Positions 31,279 through 39,613 of a stretch of 53,803 nt of DNA are shown in pieces; positions within the stretch are counted from its first letter, which is position 1, and each line of letters starts with the position of its first letter. Origin of the DNA: Acidimicrobiales bacterium (GTDB taxonomy: Bacteria; Actinomycetota; Acidimicrobiia; Acidimicrobiales; SZUA-35); the NCBI GenBank assembly GCA_013003535.1, contig JABDIY010000030.1:1-53803 (forward strand), given 5' to 3'. A model generated the notes under the pieces. The model was not told the origin of the DNA and did not search any database. It saw nothing but the letters and a program-made list of their open reading frames with translations. Made by a program: the position numbers and the translations under genes.

Positions 31279-32820
31279 TCAGTCGACCGCAGCGCGGTCG
31301 TTCCAATACTCATCTTTGAGGAGACGTTTGTAGAGCTTTCCTGTTGGGTGGCGAGGGAGTTCGGCCCGGAAGTCTACCGAACGGGGGCATTTCACATCGG
31401 CGAGCTGCGCTCGGCAAAATGCGATCAGTTCGCCTTCGAGGTCGTCATCGGCAATCACTCCATCCGTCAACTGAACAACGGCTTTTACCTCCTCACCAAA
31501 GTCATCATTGGGGACACCGATGACTGCTACGTCGGCAACTGCCGGATGCATCGTGAGAACGTTCTCGGCCTCCTGCGGGTACACGTTCACACCGCCGGTA
31601 ATTATCATATGTGCTTTGCGGTCGGTCAGATAGAGGAATCCGTCAGCGTCGAGTTTACCGATGTCCCCAAGCGTCGACCAGCCGTTGGGTAGATGTGAAC
31701 CCGCCGTCTTATCCGGATCACCGTGGTATTCAAAGCTTCCACCGCCGGCGAAATACACCCCACCCTCCTCCCCCACGGCAAGCTCGAGGCCACGTTCGTC
31801 GCAGATGTGAACCTCGCAGTTGATCGGTTGGCCGACGGTGCCTTTGTGTGTCATCCACATATCAGAATCGCAGTAGACAAAACCGTTGCCTTCGGTCCCG
31901 GCGTAGTACTCGTGCACCACGGGACCCAGCCATTCGATCATTCGCTCTTTCACGCCGACAGGGCATGGGGCGGCCGCATGTACCACTGACCCCAGGCTCG
32001 AAAGGTCAGCCGCCGCTCTCGTAGATTCAGGTAGTTTGAGGAGGCGAACGAACATCGTGGGGACCATTTGGGTATGGGTAGCGCGATAGCGGCTAGCCAC
32101 CTCCAGGAATTGCTCGGGATCGAAGCGTTCCATCACCACCACTGTTGAACCGATGACGTGGGAACCCATGCAGAACCGCATTGGGGCAGCGTGATAGAGC
32201 GGCGCCGGGGAAAGATAGACCGACTCCGCAGTCTGGCCGAAAAGAGCGCGTTGCAATGAGGACACTGGGTGGCTGGCTGTTTCCAGGGGCTCAGGGGCAA
32301 CAGGCTTTTTCACACCTTTGGGTCGACCCGTTGTTCCGGAGCTGTACAACATGTCTTCACCAGCGACCCGGTTTGACTGTGGCTCCGGAGATTCGGCGGC
32401 AACGGCATCCTTCATGGATTCATGTCCCCTCGTAGCCGAATCAAGGATGAAGCGATGTGAAACGTTTGGGGTTCTCTCGAGCAATTCCACCGCCTGATCG
32501 GACTTGTACGCCGACGTGATGAAGACCTTGGCGGTGCAGTTGTTGACGATGTAGACCATTTCCTCGGTGGTCAAACGAGAACTCAGCGCGGTGAAGACAG
32601 CGCCGGCGTAGCGGCATCCCCAGGCGATCGGAAGGAACAGGGGGTGGTTTTCCAGGCAGAACGCCACATGATCACCAGGCGTGACCCCACAGCGGCGAAG
32701 CAGGTTGGCGATCTGGTTAGCCAACGCATCGAGTTTTGCGTACGTAGTGGTCTCACCTGTCGCGGCCATGATGATCGCCGGTCGAGTGGGCGCTTCGGCG
32801 GCGATCGCTCCCGGGTACAT
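31279..32820 (-). CDS. Acyl-CoA synthetase (AMP-binding enzyme)
   Basis: Activates a carboxylic acid to its CoA thioester through an acyl-AMP. About 513 residues with the ATP-binding loop (YSSGTTGRPKGVKK), the YYAGTEGNG region, the adenosine-binding WSTLGDIG, the hinge YLTDRKAHMIITGG and the catalytic lysine in PTGKLYKR. It most resembles the FadD-like long-chain or aromatic/steroid acid ligases of Actinobacteria. Start at the ATG giving MYPGAIAAEA, with TAGCTT ending 8 nt upstream; a GTG one codon earlier (5 nt from the box) is equally possible. First gene of a three-gene unit. Confidence 0.9.
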   Translation of the reverse strand: MYPGAIAAEAPTRPAIIMAATGETTTYAKLDALANQIANLLRRCGVTPGDHVAFCLENHPLFLPIAWGCRYAGAVFTALSSRLTTEEMVYIVNNCTAKVFITSAYKSDQAVELLERTPNVSHRFILDSATRGHESMKDAVAAESPEPQSNRVAGEDMLYSSGTTGRPKGVKKPVAPEPLETASHPVSSLQRALFGQTAESVYLSPAPLYHAAPMRFCMGSHVIGSTVVVMERFDPEQFLEVASRYRATHTQMVPTMFVRLLKLPESTRAAADLSSLGSVVHAAAPCPVGVKERMIEWLGPVVHEYYAGTEGNGFVYCDSDMWMTHKGTVGQPINCEVHICDERGLELAVGEEGGVYFAGGGSFEYHGDPDKTAGSHLPNGWSTLGDIGKLDADGFLYLTDRKAHMIITGGVNVYPQEAENVLTMHPAVADVAVIGVPNDDFGEEVKAVVQLTDGVIADDDLEGELIAFCRAQLADVKCPRSVDFRAELPRHPTGKLYKRLLKDEYWNDRAAVD

Positions 32821-32828
32821 CACCAGCG

Positions 32829-32834
32829 AAGCTA
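32829..32834 (-). promoter_or_regulatory. -10 box of acyl-CoA synthetase gene (leaderless)
   Basis: TAGCTT on the minus strand, 8 nt before the ATG at 32820 (5 nt before the GTG at 32823). Confidence 0.35.
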
Positions 32835-32896
32835 GCGGAGCACCTGGCAGCAACTCAACTCACCCGGGTCAGAAGCTGAGATTCCCATGCTGGGGA

Positions 32897-33640
32897 TCAG
32901 TCGCTGAACCCCTCGGAACACTGTCGCCACGACCAATCATCGATCTCGGCCATCAACTCGCGAGCCTCGGGTTCCAGACCCGTCCCGGTCGTCTCGTCGC
33001 GGAGTTCTTCAAGGATGTCGTCCAGTTCTCGCTCGGTCAGCAAGTCAACCCATTCCTCGCCGGTTTTGGTCTCGTAGTCAGCCTGGGCTGTGGCGGTCAG
33101 CGGCGCAGCAGTTTCTGCTGCGGCCGCAATAGTCTCACCGATTACCACAACCCGCTCGATCTCCTGTTTGATCGATTCCAGCTCTTCCGCCGAAACTCGT
33201 TCATTGGGATCGATTCGATCGATGAGTTCGACCCCTTCCCCAAAGGAAGTAAACACACTTGCGAGGCGACGGGCATTTGCCACCGCCGTGTCTCTTTTCA
33301 ACCGGGCTCTCAGCGGTTCGGCCAGCGTACGATCAGCGGCTCGTGCCTCCATCTGAAGGATTGCGGCTGCGTTGATCTCGTCAACCTCTGAGACCGACTT
33401 GTCGATGTCGTCGATGAAAGCACACATGTCTCGTTCCGGTCCCGTCAGATCGGGGTTCCCCAGCCACGCGAGCCGCACCGGGGCCCCGGGGGTCGTAGTG
33501 GTGCCGAGTTCCGGCGCCGTGACTTGGAACGTCGGGGATTGGGACTCCTCTCCCGTTGTGCAACCGGCCAGTAATCCAAGGAGCAGGAATGACGACGCGA
33601 CTGCATGCGGCTTCGACACCGAAATTCCCGATAGACCCAT
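32897..33640 (-). CDS. Putative lipoprotein, helical
   Basis: A 247-residue exported protein with a lipobox (LLAGC, lipidated Cys27) after a hydrophobic signal. The mature part begins with a Thr/Ser/Pro-rich linker and is predicted mostly helical, with many Glu, Asp and Ala (about residues 70-240). Two other cysteines (in DMCAFIDD and WRQCSEG) could pair. No family recognised; similar helical lipoproteins occur in actinobacterial cell envelopes. Its stop lies 76 bp upstream of the acyl-CoA synthetase start. Confidence 0.75.
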   Translation of the reverse strand: MGLSGISVSKPHAVASSFLLLGLLAGCTTGEESQSPTFQVTAPELGTTTTPGAPVRLAWLGNPDLTGPERDMCAFIDDIDKSVSEVDEINAAAILQMEARAADRTLAEPLRARLKRDTAVANARRLASVFTSFGEGVELIDRIDPNERVSAEELESIKQEIERVVVIGETIAAAAETAAPLTATAQADYETKTGEEWVDLLTERELDDILEELRDETTGTGLEPEARELMAEIDDWSWRQCSEGFSD

Positions 33641-33709
33641 ACGTCAGTAATCGACTGGATGTAATCGCGACTTGAGAAGTCTGACCCCAGTGGATCTCAG
33701 GCAGGTCGC

Positions 33710-33952
33710 TCAGCAGGCGACGAGGACCGGCACACGGTCGAGAACACCAGATATTGATTGATGGCTGACAATGCTTCGAACGTCCTTTGTTCGAAAGCTG
33801 GCGACGCGCTCACTCCAGGAATCGATCGAATCCCGATCCAATCCGAAATTGAAGAACGTGAGCATGGGGCCCTCTTGGGCAAAGGCATCGCAGTGGATTT
33901 CAACGGGATCAGCGGGGTGGGATGAGGCGAAGGTGAGGGTGAAAGAAGCCAT
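33710..33952 (-). CDS. Probable small protein, unknown
   Basis: An 80-residue reading frame in the gap between the lipoprotein and SDR genes. It is supported by normal GC-rich third codon positions and by a TAAGGT box 6 nt before the ATG, the pattern seen at many genes here. The N-terminus (MASFTLTFASSHPADPVEI) and the phrase GPMLTFFNFG look like a beta-rich domain. No signal or membrane segment. Two alternative frames on this strand look random. Function unknown. Confidence 0.5.
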   Translation of the reverse strand: MASFTLTFASSHPADPVEIHCDAFAQEGPMLTFFNFGLDRDSIDSWSERVASFRTKDVRSIVSHQSISGVLDRVPVLVAC

Positions 33953-33958
33953 GTGATG

Positions 33959-33964
33959 ACCTTA
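33959..33964 (-). promoter_or_regulatory. -10 box of small unknown gene (leaderless)
   Basis: TAAGGT on the minus strand, 6 nt before the ATG at 33952. Confidence 0.35.
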
Positions 33965-34036
33965 AGCCGACCACGTAGTGGAAGGTAAGTACCACGACCG
34001 GTGGGTTTCTTGGGGAAAACCTGGGAAAGCCAGGGT

Positions 34037-34831
34037 TCAGGCGTTCTGGGCGGTGAGGCCGCCATCGACGACGAGCACCGTGCCATTCACAAACGAGGCG
34101 CTGGGGAGCGCCAGCGAAAGGACGGCATGAGCTACTTCTTCTGGTTCGCCATAACGGCCGACCGGAACACGGCGACTGGCGAAAAGATCCTTGTCCTCTT
34201 CCGAGATTGCTGCGGTCATTCCGGTCCGTATTGGCCCCGGAGCAACACAGTTGACGGTGATCCCCCGGTGACCGAGTTCCACTGCCAACCCTCGGGTCAA
34301 TCCAACAATGCCATGCTTGGAGGCGGTGTAAGGCGACATGAATGGCGTTGCCCCAATTCCCTCGGTGGAGGAGATGTTGACGATCCGGCCCCGCCCTTCC
34401 CGGAGGAGGTCATCCAGGCAGGCTCGAATGAGGAACGTGTACGCCTCGAGGTTGGTCCCCAAGGTGGAGTGCCACGCCGACTCGTATTCAGCGGAATCGA
34501 TCGGAGAAGGAATCGCAACCCCGGCATTGTTGACCAGAATATCGATGGCTCCCAACTCACTCCGGATTCCCTCTACCGCAGTGATGACAGTGGCCTGATC
34601 GGTGACGTCGGCCACTCGGCCCGCGCATGTGTGTCCGGCCCTGTTTATCTCGTCGGCGACCAACTCGATTCCACCGGCGGTTCGATCGATCAGGCCAACT
34701 TTTGCTCCTTCGTCTGCGAAGAGGTGGGCCATGGCCCGTCCCATGCCCGATGCCGCGCCGGTAACGATGACGACTCGGTCGGCGACAGATCGATTCAAAC
34801 GACTCAGGCGGCCGGTTTGGTGAGCATTCAT
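34037..34831 (-). CDS. Short-chain dehydrogenase/reductase (SDR)
   Basis: A 264-residue NAD(P)-dependent oxidoreductase of the classical SDR family. Nucleotide-binding TGAASGMG (about residues 24-31), NNAG, catalytic Tyr and Lys in SPYTASKHG, and the PGPIRTGM loop. Asp in GLIDRT after the second strand favours NAD(H). It resembles FabG-like or 3-hydroxyacyl/alcohol dehydrogenases. Divergent from an enoyl-CoA hydratase gene with a 77-bp shared promoter region, hinting at a joint role in acyl or alcohol catabolism. Confidence 0.9.
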   Translation of the reverse strand: MNAHQTGRLSRLNRSVADRVVIVTGAASGMGRAMAHLFADEGAKVGLIDRTAGGIELVADEINRAGHTCAGRVADVTDQATVITAVEGIRSELGAIDILVNNAGVAIPSPIDSAEYESAWHSTLGTNLEAYTFLIRACLDDLLREGRGRIVNISSTEGIGATPFMSPYTASKHGIVGLTRGLAVELGHRGITVNCVAPGPIRTGMTAAISEEDKDLFASRRVPVGRYGEPEEVAHAVLSLALPSASFVNGTVLVVDGGLTAQNA

Positions 34832-34837
34832 TGGCTG

Positions 34838-34843
34838 AGGCTA
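34838..34843 (-). promoter_or_regulatory. -10 box of SDR gene (leaderless)
   Basis: TAGCCT on the minus strand, 6 nt before the ATG at 34831. Confidence 0.45.
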
Positions 34844-34896
34844 TCGGCATGCCGGACCCCGAGAACCGACACTCTGTGTCAATGGGAGCGCCTTGG

Positions 34897-34902
34897 TAGC
34901 GT
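34897..34902 (+). promoter_or_regulatory. -10 box of enoyl-CoA hydratase gene (leaderless)
   Basis: TAGCGT, 6 nt before the ATG at 34909; back-to-back with the SDR promoter. Confidence 0.45.
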
Positions 34903-34908
34903 TGAAGA

Positions 34909-35745
34909 ATGGCTGAGGAAACCCACAACATTCGCGACCGCATTTCCGTATCGACCGTCGACGGGGTGGCAGATGTTCGTCTCCAACGCCCCGAAAAAAT
35001 GAACGCTCTCGATCCCGAGATGTTTCGAGCTTTAATCGAAACCACGGACCACCTCGCCAAGGAGACCTCGGTTCGGGCCGTTGTGCTCAGCGGTGAAGGG
35101 CGGTCGTTCTGTGCCGGGCTGGACTTCGCCAGCTTCACGGGCATGGCCGACTCGTCGGAAAGCAGCGGGGCTGCACTTACCGAGCTCTCGCCCAGCGGCA
35201 TGACCCACTACGCGCAACAAGCGGTTTTTGGCTGGACAGAGCTGCCCATGCCGGTGATCGCCGCAGTGCACGGCCATGCGCTCGGCGGCGGGATTCAGTT
35301 GGCTCTGGGCGCAGATATTCGGATCGTGCATCCAGAGGCGAAGCTGAGCGTCCTGGAGATCCGATGGGGCCTGATTCCGGACATGACCGGCACGCAGCAG
35401 CTCGTCGATCTGGTGGGACCCGACGTAGCGAAGGAGCTCACTTTTACCGGACGGATGGTGTCGGGCACGGAATGCAAAGAACTCGGTTTGGCTACCCGCC
35501 TGTCAGAAACTCCACGAGAAGATTCTCTTGCCCTCGCTCGAGGTATCGCACAAAAATCGCCCCATGCCGTTCGAGCGACCAAGCGGCTGATGTCCAACGC
35601 AGCCCGTTTGGACCGCGCCACTGCCTTTGCTCGAGAACGAGAAGAGATCGGACGCTTGATTGGGTCGGCGAATCAAGCCGAAGCCATCGCCTCCTACTTC
35701 GAGAATCGCCCCGCCGTGTTCGCTGACCCGGGGATCAACGAATGA
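34909..35745 (+). CDS. Enoyl-CoA hydratase/isomerase family protein
   Basis: A 278-residue crotonase-fold protein acting on acyl-CoA. It has the oxyanion-hole regions FCAGLDF and HGHALGGGIQLALGADIRI. At the second catalytic glutamate the sequence is VLEIRWGLIPDMTGTQ, with Asp where isomerases or hydratases vary, so the exact reaction is open. The DUF5522 and glycerophosphodiesterase genes follow closely (13 bp and then a 4-bp overlap). Confidence 0.88.
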   Translation: MAEETHNIRDRISVSTVDGVADVRLQRPEKMNALDPEMFRALIETTDHLAKETSVRAVVLSGEGRSFCAGLDFASFTGMADSSESSGAALTELSPSGMTHYAQQAVFGWTELPMPVIAAVHGHALGGGIQLALGADIRIVHPEAKLSVLEIRWGLIPDMTGTQQLVDLVGPDVAKELTFTGRMVSGTECKELGLATRLSETPREDSLALARGIAQKSPHAVRATKRLMSNAARLDRATAFAREREEIGRLIGSANQAEAIASYFENRPAVFADPGINE

Positions 35746-35758
35746 AGCGAATTCGCGG

Positions 35759-36013
35759 GTGAAGGACCCCTACCGGAAGGATGGTTTCCGGACACCGCAT
35801 CCTTCCCGCCTTCCGGTCGACCACCCCTACTACGAAGAGATCATCAGGCGGCACACGGCGGCATGTGATGATGAGGCGATGGGGTACCTGGATCCGGTCA
35901 CTGGCCTCTTCGCCATGACAGCGATTTACCTGGCCGACCGCCCGTGTTGCGACCGGGGCTGCCGACACTGCCCTTATGTCGGCGCCGACGATGTCACAGG
36001 TGAAGATTCATGA
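35759..36013 (+). CDS. DUF5522 protein
   Basis: An 84-residue protein with the DUF5522 signature: HPSRLPVDHPYYEEIIRRH, a GYLDPVTGLFAMT stretch, and four cysteines in CCDRGCRHCPY near the C-terminus, a probable metal site. GTG start gives VKDPYRKDGF; it lies 13 bp after the hydratase stop, and its stop overlaps the next start (ATGA). Function unknown. Longer N-terminal versions in this frame overlap the hydratase gene and are unlikely. Confidence 0.8.
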   Translation: MKDPYRKDGFRTPHPSRLPVDHPYYEEIIRRHTAACDDEAMGYLDPVTGLFAMTAIYLADRPCCDRGCRHCPYVGADDVTGEDS

Positions 36014-36789
36014 TCGGCCCGGACCCGAATCGGTTTCCCTTCCTCGACTTCGATGGCATAATCGCATTTGCCCATCGGGGTGGGACCGACGTAGCGCCAG
36101 AAAACACTATTGCCGCCTTCGATCATGCGGTCAGCCTGGGGTACCGGTATCTGGAGACCGATGTGCACCGAACTGCGGACGGCACGCTCGTCGCGTTCCA
36201 TGACTCAGGGCTGCAACGCTTCACTGGCACACCTCGAGCCGTAGCGGACTGCACTTGGGAGGAACTTCAGACGATCCGGCTTGACCACGAAACTTCAGAC
36301 GGCAAGGTCTCACAACACATGATCCCCACCTTGGCTGAGCTGTTCGATAGATATCCGAACGCTCGCTTCAACATCGATCCCAAGGCCGATGATGCGGTTG
36401 ACCTGTTGGCCGAAACCATCACTTCGCACGGAGCAATCGATCGGGTATGCATAGGTGCCTTCAGCGACGCGCGGATCGGTCGCATCAAATCTCTGCTGGG
36501 ACCGGCGATATGTACGTCGCCGGGGCCACGGGCCGTATTGGCTGCCATCGCCCCGTGGCCACTCCCTGGCAATCATCCGTGTGTGAGCATCCCCACCACG
36601 TTCGGATCAATCAAGCTCAACCACAGGTTGGTTCGACGCTTTCACCGGCAGGGATACCGCATTCACGTCTGGACGGTCAACGATGCCGTCGAGATGCACC
36701 GGATGATCGACCTTGGCGTGGACGGCATCATGACCGACAACTGCACCCTGCTCAAAAGCGTCCTCGTAGAACGAGGTCTCTGGCGGTAG
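36010..36789 (+). CDS. Glycerophosphodiester phosphodiesterase
   Basis: A 259-residue cytoplasmic GDPD-fold enzyme that hydrolyses glycerophosphodiesters to sn-glycerol-3-phosphate and an alcohol. Motifs: catalytic AHRGGTDVAPENT (His, Arg and Glu), metal-binding ETDVHRTADG, second histidine in FHDSGLQR, FNIDPK and the C-terminal VWTVND with GVDGIMTDN. No signal peptide. The start overlaps the DUF5522 stop by 4 bp, so it is the last gene of the hydratase unit. It resembles UgpQ-type enzymes. Confidence 0.92.
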   Translation: MIGPDPNRFPFLDFDGIIAFAHRGGTDVAPENTIAAFDHAVSLGYRYLETDVHRTADGTLVAFHDSGLQRFTGTPRAVADCTWEELQTIRLDHETSDGKVSQHMIPTLAELFDRYPNARFNIDPKADDAVDLLAETITSHGAIDRVCIGAFSDARIGRIKSLLGPAICTSPGPRAVLAAIAPWPLPGNHPCVSIPTTFGSIKLNHRLVRRFHRQGYRIHVWTVNDAVEMHRMIDLGVDGIMTDNCTLLKSVLVERGLWR

Positions 36790-36799
36790 CCCTGTGCGG

Positions 36800-38125
36800 T
36801 TAGAACGGTTCGGTGTTGTCTTGGTCTGAGCGAGCTTGGTCTCTGGCTCGGGCGTGGTGTCGTCGTTGTCGCTCAGCTTCGGTTTTTGCTTGATGGTGTT
36901 GCCCGCAGTAGAGGCGCCCGGTTTCGGGGGTGGTTCGGCCGAGATCCTGCCATTCTTGTTGGTGGTCTACTTCGCACCATCGGGCCGGTCTTCGGCATCC
37001 GGGGATGGTGCAGTGCCGGTCCCGGTAGATCACGGCATCGCGGGCGGCGCCGGTGAAGAGTCGGCTGGTGCGACCGAGGTCAACTTTGAGAGAGGCGGCG
37101 TCGATGAGGCAGCGTCGGAGTCGGTGGTTGAGGGCGATCCGGAACGCATCATCGGGATGGATGGGTTTCCCGTCAAGGGTTTGACAGGTGTAGCCGGGTC
37201 GGAAAACGAGATCGGGTGGGATGGCCGGATCGTTGTTGGCCCACCGGTTCTTCGCAGTTTCCATCGTTTCGGCATCCATCAATACCACCAGCAACGGTTC
37301 GGGTGTTTTGCCGTCTCTTGGTGCGATGGCAGCGAGGGTGGCAATGGTACCGATGGCCCGAGCCATCCAATAGCGGGTGCCTCTACGGATCACGGGCCGC
37401 AATGTGTACTCACTGATGGAGAGATCCACCGCCAGGTCATCCTCGACGTCCTGGCCGGAAGAGGTGGATTCTGGAGTAGGTGTGTTCTTCTGGTCTCGCC
37501 GGTAATTCTCCTTGGCTTTCTCGGCAAGGCGGGTCAACGCTTCTTTCAACAGCTCGGCGTCTGTGGTGAGCAACAGCCCTTTGATGTTGGTTGTGCCATC
37601 GAGGTTGTCGCTGAAATCGATCCCAAGATCTTTGTCCTCGGGAGCTTTGGCGTCGGGGTCAGCATCCTCGCACAGGCCGATCCATGCTTCGCAGAGTCTC
37701 TTGAACTCCGGGTAGGCGAACTCTCGAGCGAAATCGACAAGTTGCTTATGGCACTGGTTGAACATTTCGGACCGGTAGCTGGTCCGGTTTCCCGGCAGAC
37801 AGGTCTTCAACACCGTCAGATGCTCATCAGTCAAGACACCCTCGCCGATGCCTTCTGCGATGGCGTCGAACCGGGCCGCTAGACGGGCGGAGCTCACGAT
37901 CCGCCGCCCCCGCCGCTGGGAGATATTGGCCTCATGGGCCAACCAGTGCCCCGGGTTGGTCAACCGAGAATCAGCTAGGCCTTCCGTGTCGGCCAATTCG
38001 ATGGCTTCGGCCCCGGCCACCGCTGCGAGCCGATCCGCGACGATCAGCATCGCCTTCTGCCGTTCACCCTGCGGGAGCAAATCAAGATCCGTCAGGGATT
38101 TCAGGATGTCCGCCGGGACCGCCAT
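36800..38125 (-). CDS. DUF222 / HNH endonuclease domain protein
   Basis: A 441-residue protein of the actinobacterial 13E12-repeat family: an N-terminal DUF222 domain (about residues 20-290) and a C-terminal HNH nuclease domain (about 345-425) with CTIPGCRRPARWCEVDH, then GRLYCGQHH, giving a Cys4 zinc frame and HNH histidines. Such genes are often multicopy in actinobacterial genomes and may be mobile; their role is unproven. Start at MAVPADILKS, with TATACT ending 5 nt upstream; an in-frame start 11 codons earlier precedes the promoter box. The C-terminus is rich in Arg, His and Gln. Confidence 0.88.
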   Translation of the reverse strand: MAVPADILKSLTDLDLLPQGERQKAMLIVADRLAAVAGAEAIELADTEGLADSRLTNPGHWLAHEANISQRRGRRIVSSARLAARFDAIAEGIGEGVLTDEHLTVLKTCLPGNRTSYRSEMFNQCHKQLVDFAREFAYPEFKRLCEAWIGLCEDADPDAKAPEDKDLGIDFSDNLDGTTNIKGLLLTTDAELLKEALTRLAEKAKENYRRDQKNTPTPESTSSGQDVEDDLAVDLSISEYTLRPVIRRGTRYWMARAIGTIATLAAIAPRDGKTPEPLLVVLMDAETMETAKNRWANNDPAIPPDLVFRPGYTCQTLDGKPIHPDDAFRIALNHRLRRCLIDAASLKVDLGRTSRLFTGAARDAVIYRDRHCTIPGCRRPARWCEVDHQQEWQDLGRTTPETGRLYCGQHHQAKTEAERQRRHHARARDQARSDQDNTEPF

Positions 38126-38130
38126 AGGTA

Positions 38131-38158
38131 AGTATAACACACAACTGTACGCCCGCAA
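38131..38158 (-). promoter_or_regulatory. Promoter of DUF222/HNH gene (leaderless)
   Basis: Minus strand: TTGCGG (38153-38158), 16-bp spacer, TATACT (38131-38136), then 5 nt to the ATG at 38125. Two CAGTTGT direct repeats 20 bp apart surround the -35 box. Confidence 0.55.
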
Positions 38159-38248
38159 CTACAACTGAGATATTTCAAGCGAATGTCTGTTCGGCTGTTC
38201 AGGCCGGGGCTCCGTAATTGCTTGACCCGCTGAAGTTTCAGGAATAGG

Positions 38249-38803
38249 TCAGGTGGCGTGGGCCATGGTCATGGCGTGGCGCACCAGAGCAACCAGGGTG
38301 TCGCGAACGGCTGCCCGGTGGCGGGCGTCGGTGACAACAACTGGAATGTGGCGAGGAAGATCGAGCGCTTCTCTGACATCCTCGGGATGGTGCCGCAGCA
38401 TTCCGTCGAAAGCGTTGATGGCCACGATGAATGGAACGCCAGCGTTTTCCATGTAGTCGATTGCCGGGAAGCACTGATCGATGCGGCCGGTGTCGATGAG
38501 GACGCAGGCACCGATCGCTCCTCGCACCAATTCGTCCCACATGAAGTGGAAGCGGTCCTGGCCTGGGGTACCGAAGAGGTAGAGAACAAGTTCGTCGCTC
38601 AAACCCACACGACCGAAGTCCATGGCGACCGTCGTGGACTTCTTGGTCTTGGCGTCACCGAAGTCATCGATGCCCTCGGACACCTTGGTCATCGCTGCCT
38701 CGGTGGTGAGCGGCTCGATATCAGAGATCGCAGACACGAACGTCGTCTTGCCGACTGCGAATCCGCCGGCAACGACGATCTTTACGGGGATTGGATTGTT
38801 CAT
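38249..38803 (-). CDS. cvnD: Conservon GTPase (CvnD-like)
   Basis: A 184-residue small GTP-binding protein of the family found in actinobacterial conservons. P-loop GGFAVGKTTFV, G3-like FGTPGQDRF and the guanine-recognition region INAFDG. Known systems pair this GTPase with a roadblock protein, a DUF742 protein and an unusual histidine kinase at the membrane. All four partners are present here in the usual order. Start at MNNPIPVKIV, 7 bp after the DUF742 stop. Confidence 0.9.
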   Translation of the reverse strand: MNNPIPVKIVVAGGFAVGKTTFVSAISDIEPLTTEAAMTKVSEGIDDFGDAKTKKSTTVAMDFGRVGLSDELVLYLFGTPGQDRFHFMWDELVRGAIGACVLIDTGRIDQCFPAIDYMENAGVPFIVAINAFDGMLRHHPEDVREALDLPRHIPVVVTDARHRAAVRDTLVALVRHAMTMAHAT

Positions 38804-38810
38804 GTCAACC

Positions 38811-39176
38811 TCACAGGGACTGCAGGCCGTCGAGCACCCGCTCCAGCAGCTGGAGGTCGGGCCGGTCGGTTGCATCGGCGGTAGCGGAATGGGTGGCGAC
38901 ATGGCCACTGTGGACAAGATCTCCAACGAGCACTTTGGCTACTTGGAGGTGAAGGCGGAGGTGAGCGGACACCTCAGCGATAGACATCGGCTGATGGCAA
39001 AGCTCAACGATCTGCCGGGGCTCGAGGTTCAGTGTGCCGGCGGCTTTCTGACCTTCCGGGGTAACCCGAACGATCGTCTCAAGCGGTAGCTCGACAACAC
39101 TGCGCGTCCGACCCCCGGTGACCATGTAGGGCCGCACGCGCAGCCCCGATAGTACATCGGGTTCGGAATCGGTCAT
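38811..39176 (-). CDS. cvnC: Conservon DUF742 protein (CvnC-like)
   Basis: A 121-residue DUF742 protein with VRPYMVTGGRT near the start and a winged-helix-like C-terminal part (EPRQIVELCHQPMSIAEVSAH). Its ATG overlaps the roadblock stop by 4 bp. In Streptomyces conservons the equivalent protein binds the complex with the GTPase and roadblock proteins. Confidence 0.9.
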   Translation of the reverse strand: MTDSEPDVLSGLRVRPYMVTGGRTRSVVELPLETIVRVTPEGQKAAGTLNLEPRQIVELCHQPMSIAEVSAHLRLHLQVAKVLVGDLVHSGHVATHSATADATDRPDLQLLERVLDGLQSL

Positions 39177-39595
39177 CGTGGAAGGGCCGCCTGAAGCTCA
39201 GCTCGGAGAGCCGGGGTGAGAACCGCACCAGTCTTGTCTACAAGGACAGCCATTTCGTAGGCCACCATGCCAACGTCACAGCTTGCGGTCGCCTTGACCG
39301 AAAGAAGCGAGCCGTCACTGATGCCCGTCACGAAGAGAAACGCATGCTCCATCTCGACGATCACCTCGGTCACAGCGCCACCCCCGAACCGGCCTGCAGC
39401 CCCATAGGCCAGACCGATCAGACCGGAGGACACTGCCGCAAAGCGATCAACGCCGTCTCGGTCAATGCCGGTAGAGGCGGCGATGGGGAGGCCGTCGCTG
39501 GAAACCACGACCGCTTCTGTTACGCCTGGGACGCGGTCAACGAAGTTGTTGACCAACCAGTTGACATTGTTTGCTTGATTGCTCAGTCCGGTCAT
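39173..39595 (-). CDS. cvnB: Roadblock/LC7 domain protein (CvnB-like)
   Basis: A 140-residue roadblock/LC7-fold protein (WLVNNFVDRVPGVTEAVVVSSDG; EMEHAFLFVTGISDGSLLSV), the family that regulates small GTPases. AGGAG precedes the ATG. It sits 18 bp downstream of the sensor kinase gene and overlaps the DUF742 gene. By analogy with MglB and CvnB it would modulate the GTPase encoded two genes downstream. Confidence 0.92.
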   Translation of the reverse strand: MTGLSNQANNVNWLVNNFVDRVPGVTEAVVVSSDGLPIAASTGIDRDGVDRFAAVSSGLIGLAYGAAGRFGGGAVTEVIVEMEHAFLFVTGISDGSLLSVKATASCDVGMVAYEMAVLVDKTGAVLTPALRAELQAALPR

Positions 39596-39613
39596 GTCGG
39601 ATCTCCTGGTTGG

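Noticed and set aside
36836-37882. 348-codon plus-strand frame opposite the DUF222/HNH gene
   Set aside because: Antisense to a gene with clear DUF222 and HNH motifs; no recognisable product.
38230-38241. Palindrome CTGAAGTTTCAG after the conservon GTPase gene, considered as a terminator
   Set aside because: Only 5-bp arms with a 2-nt loop and no T-run; too weak to call.
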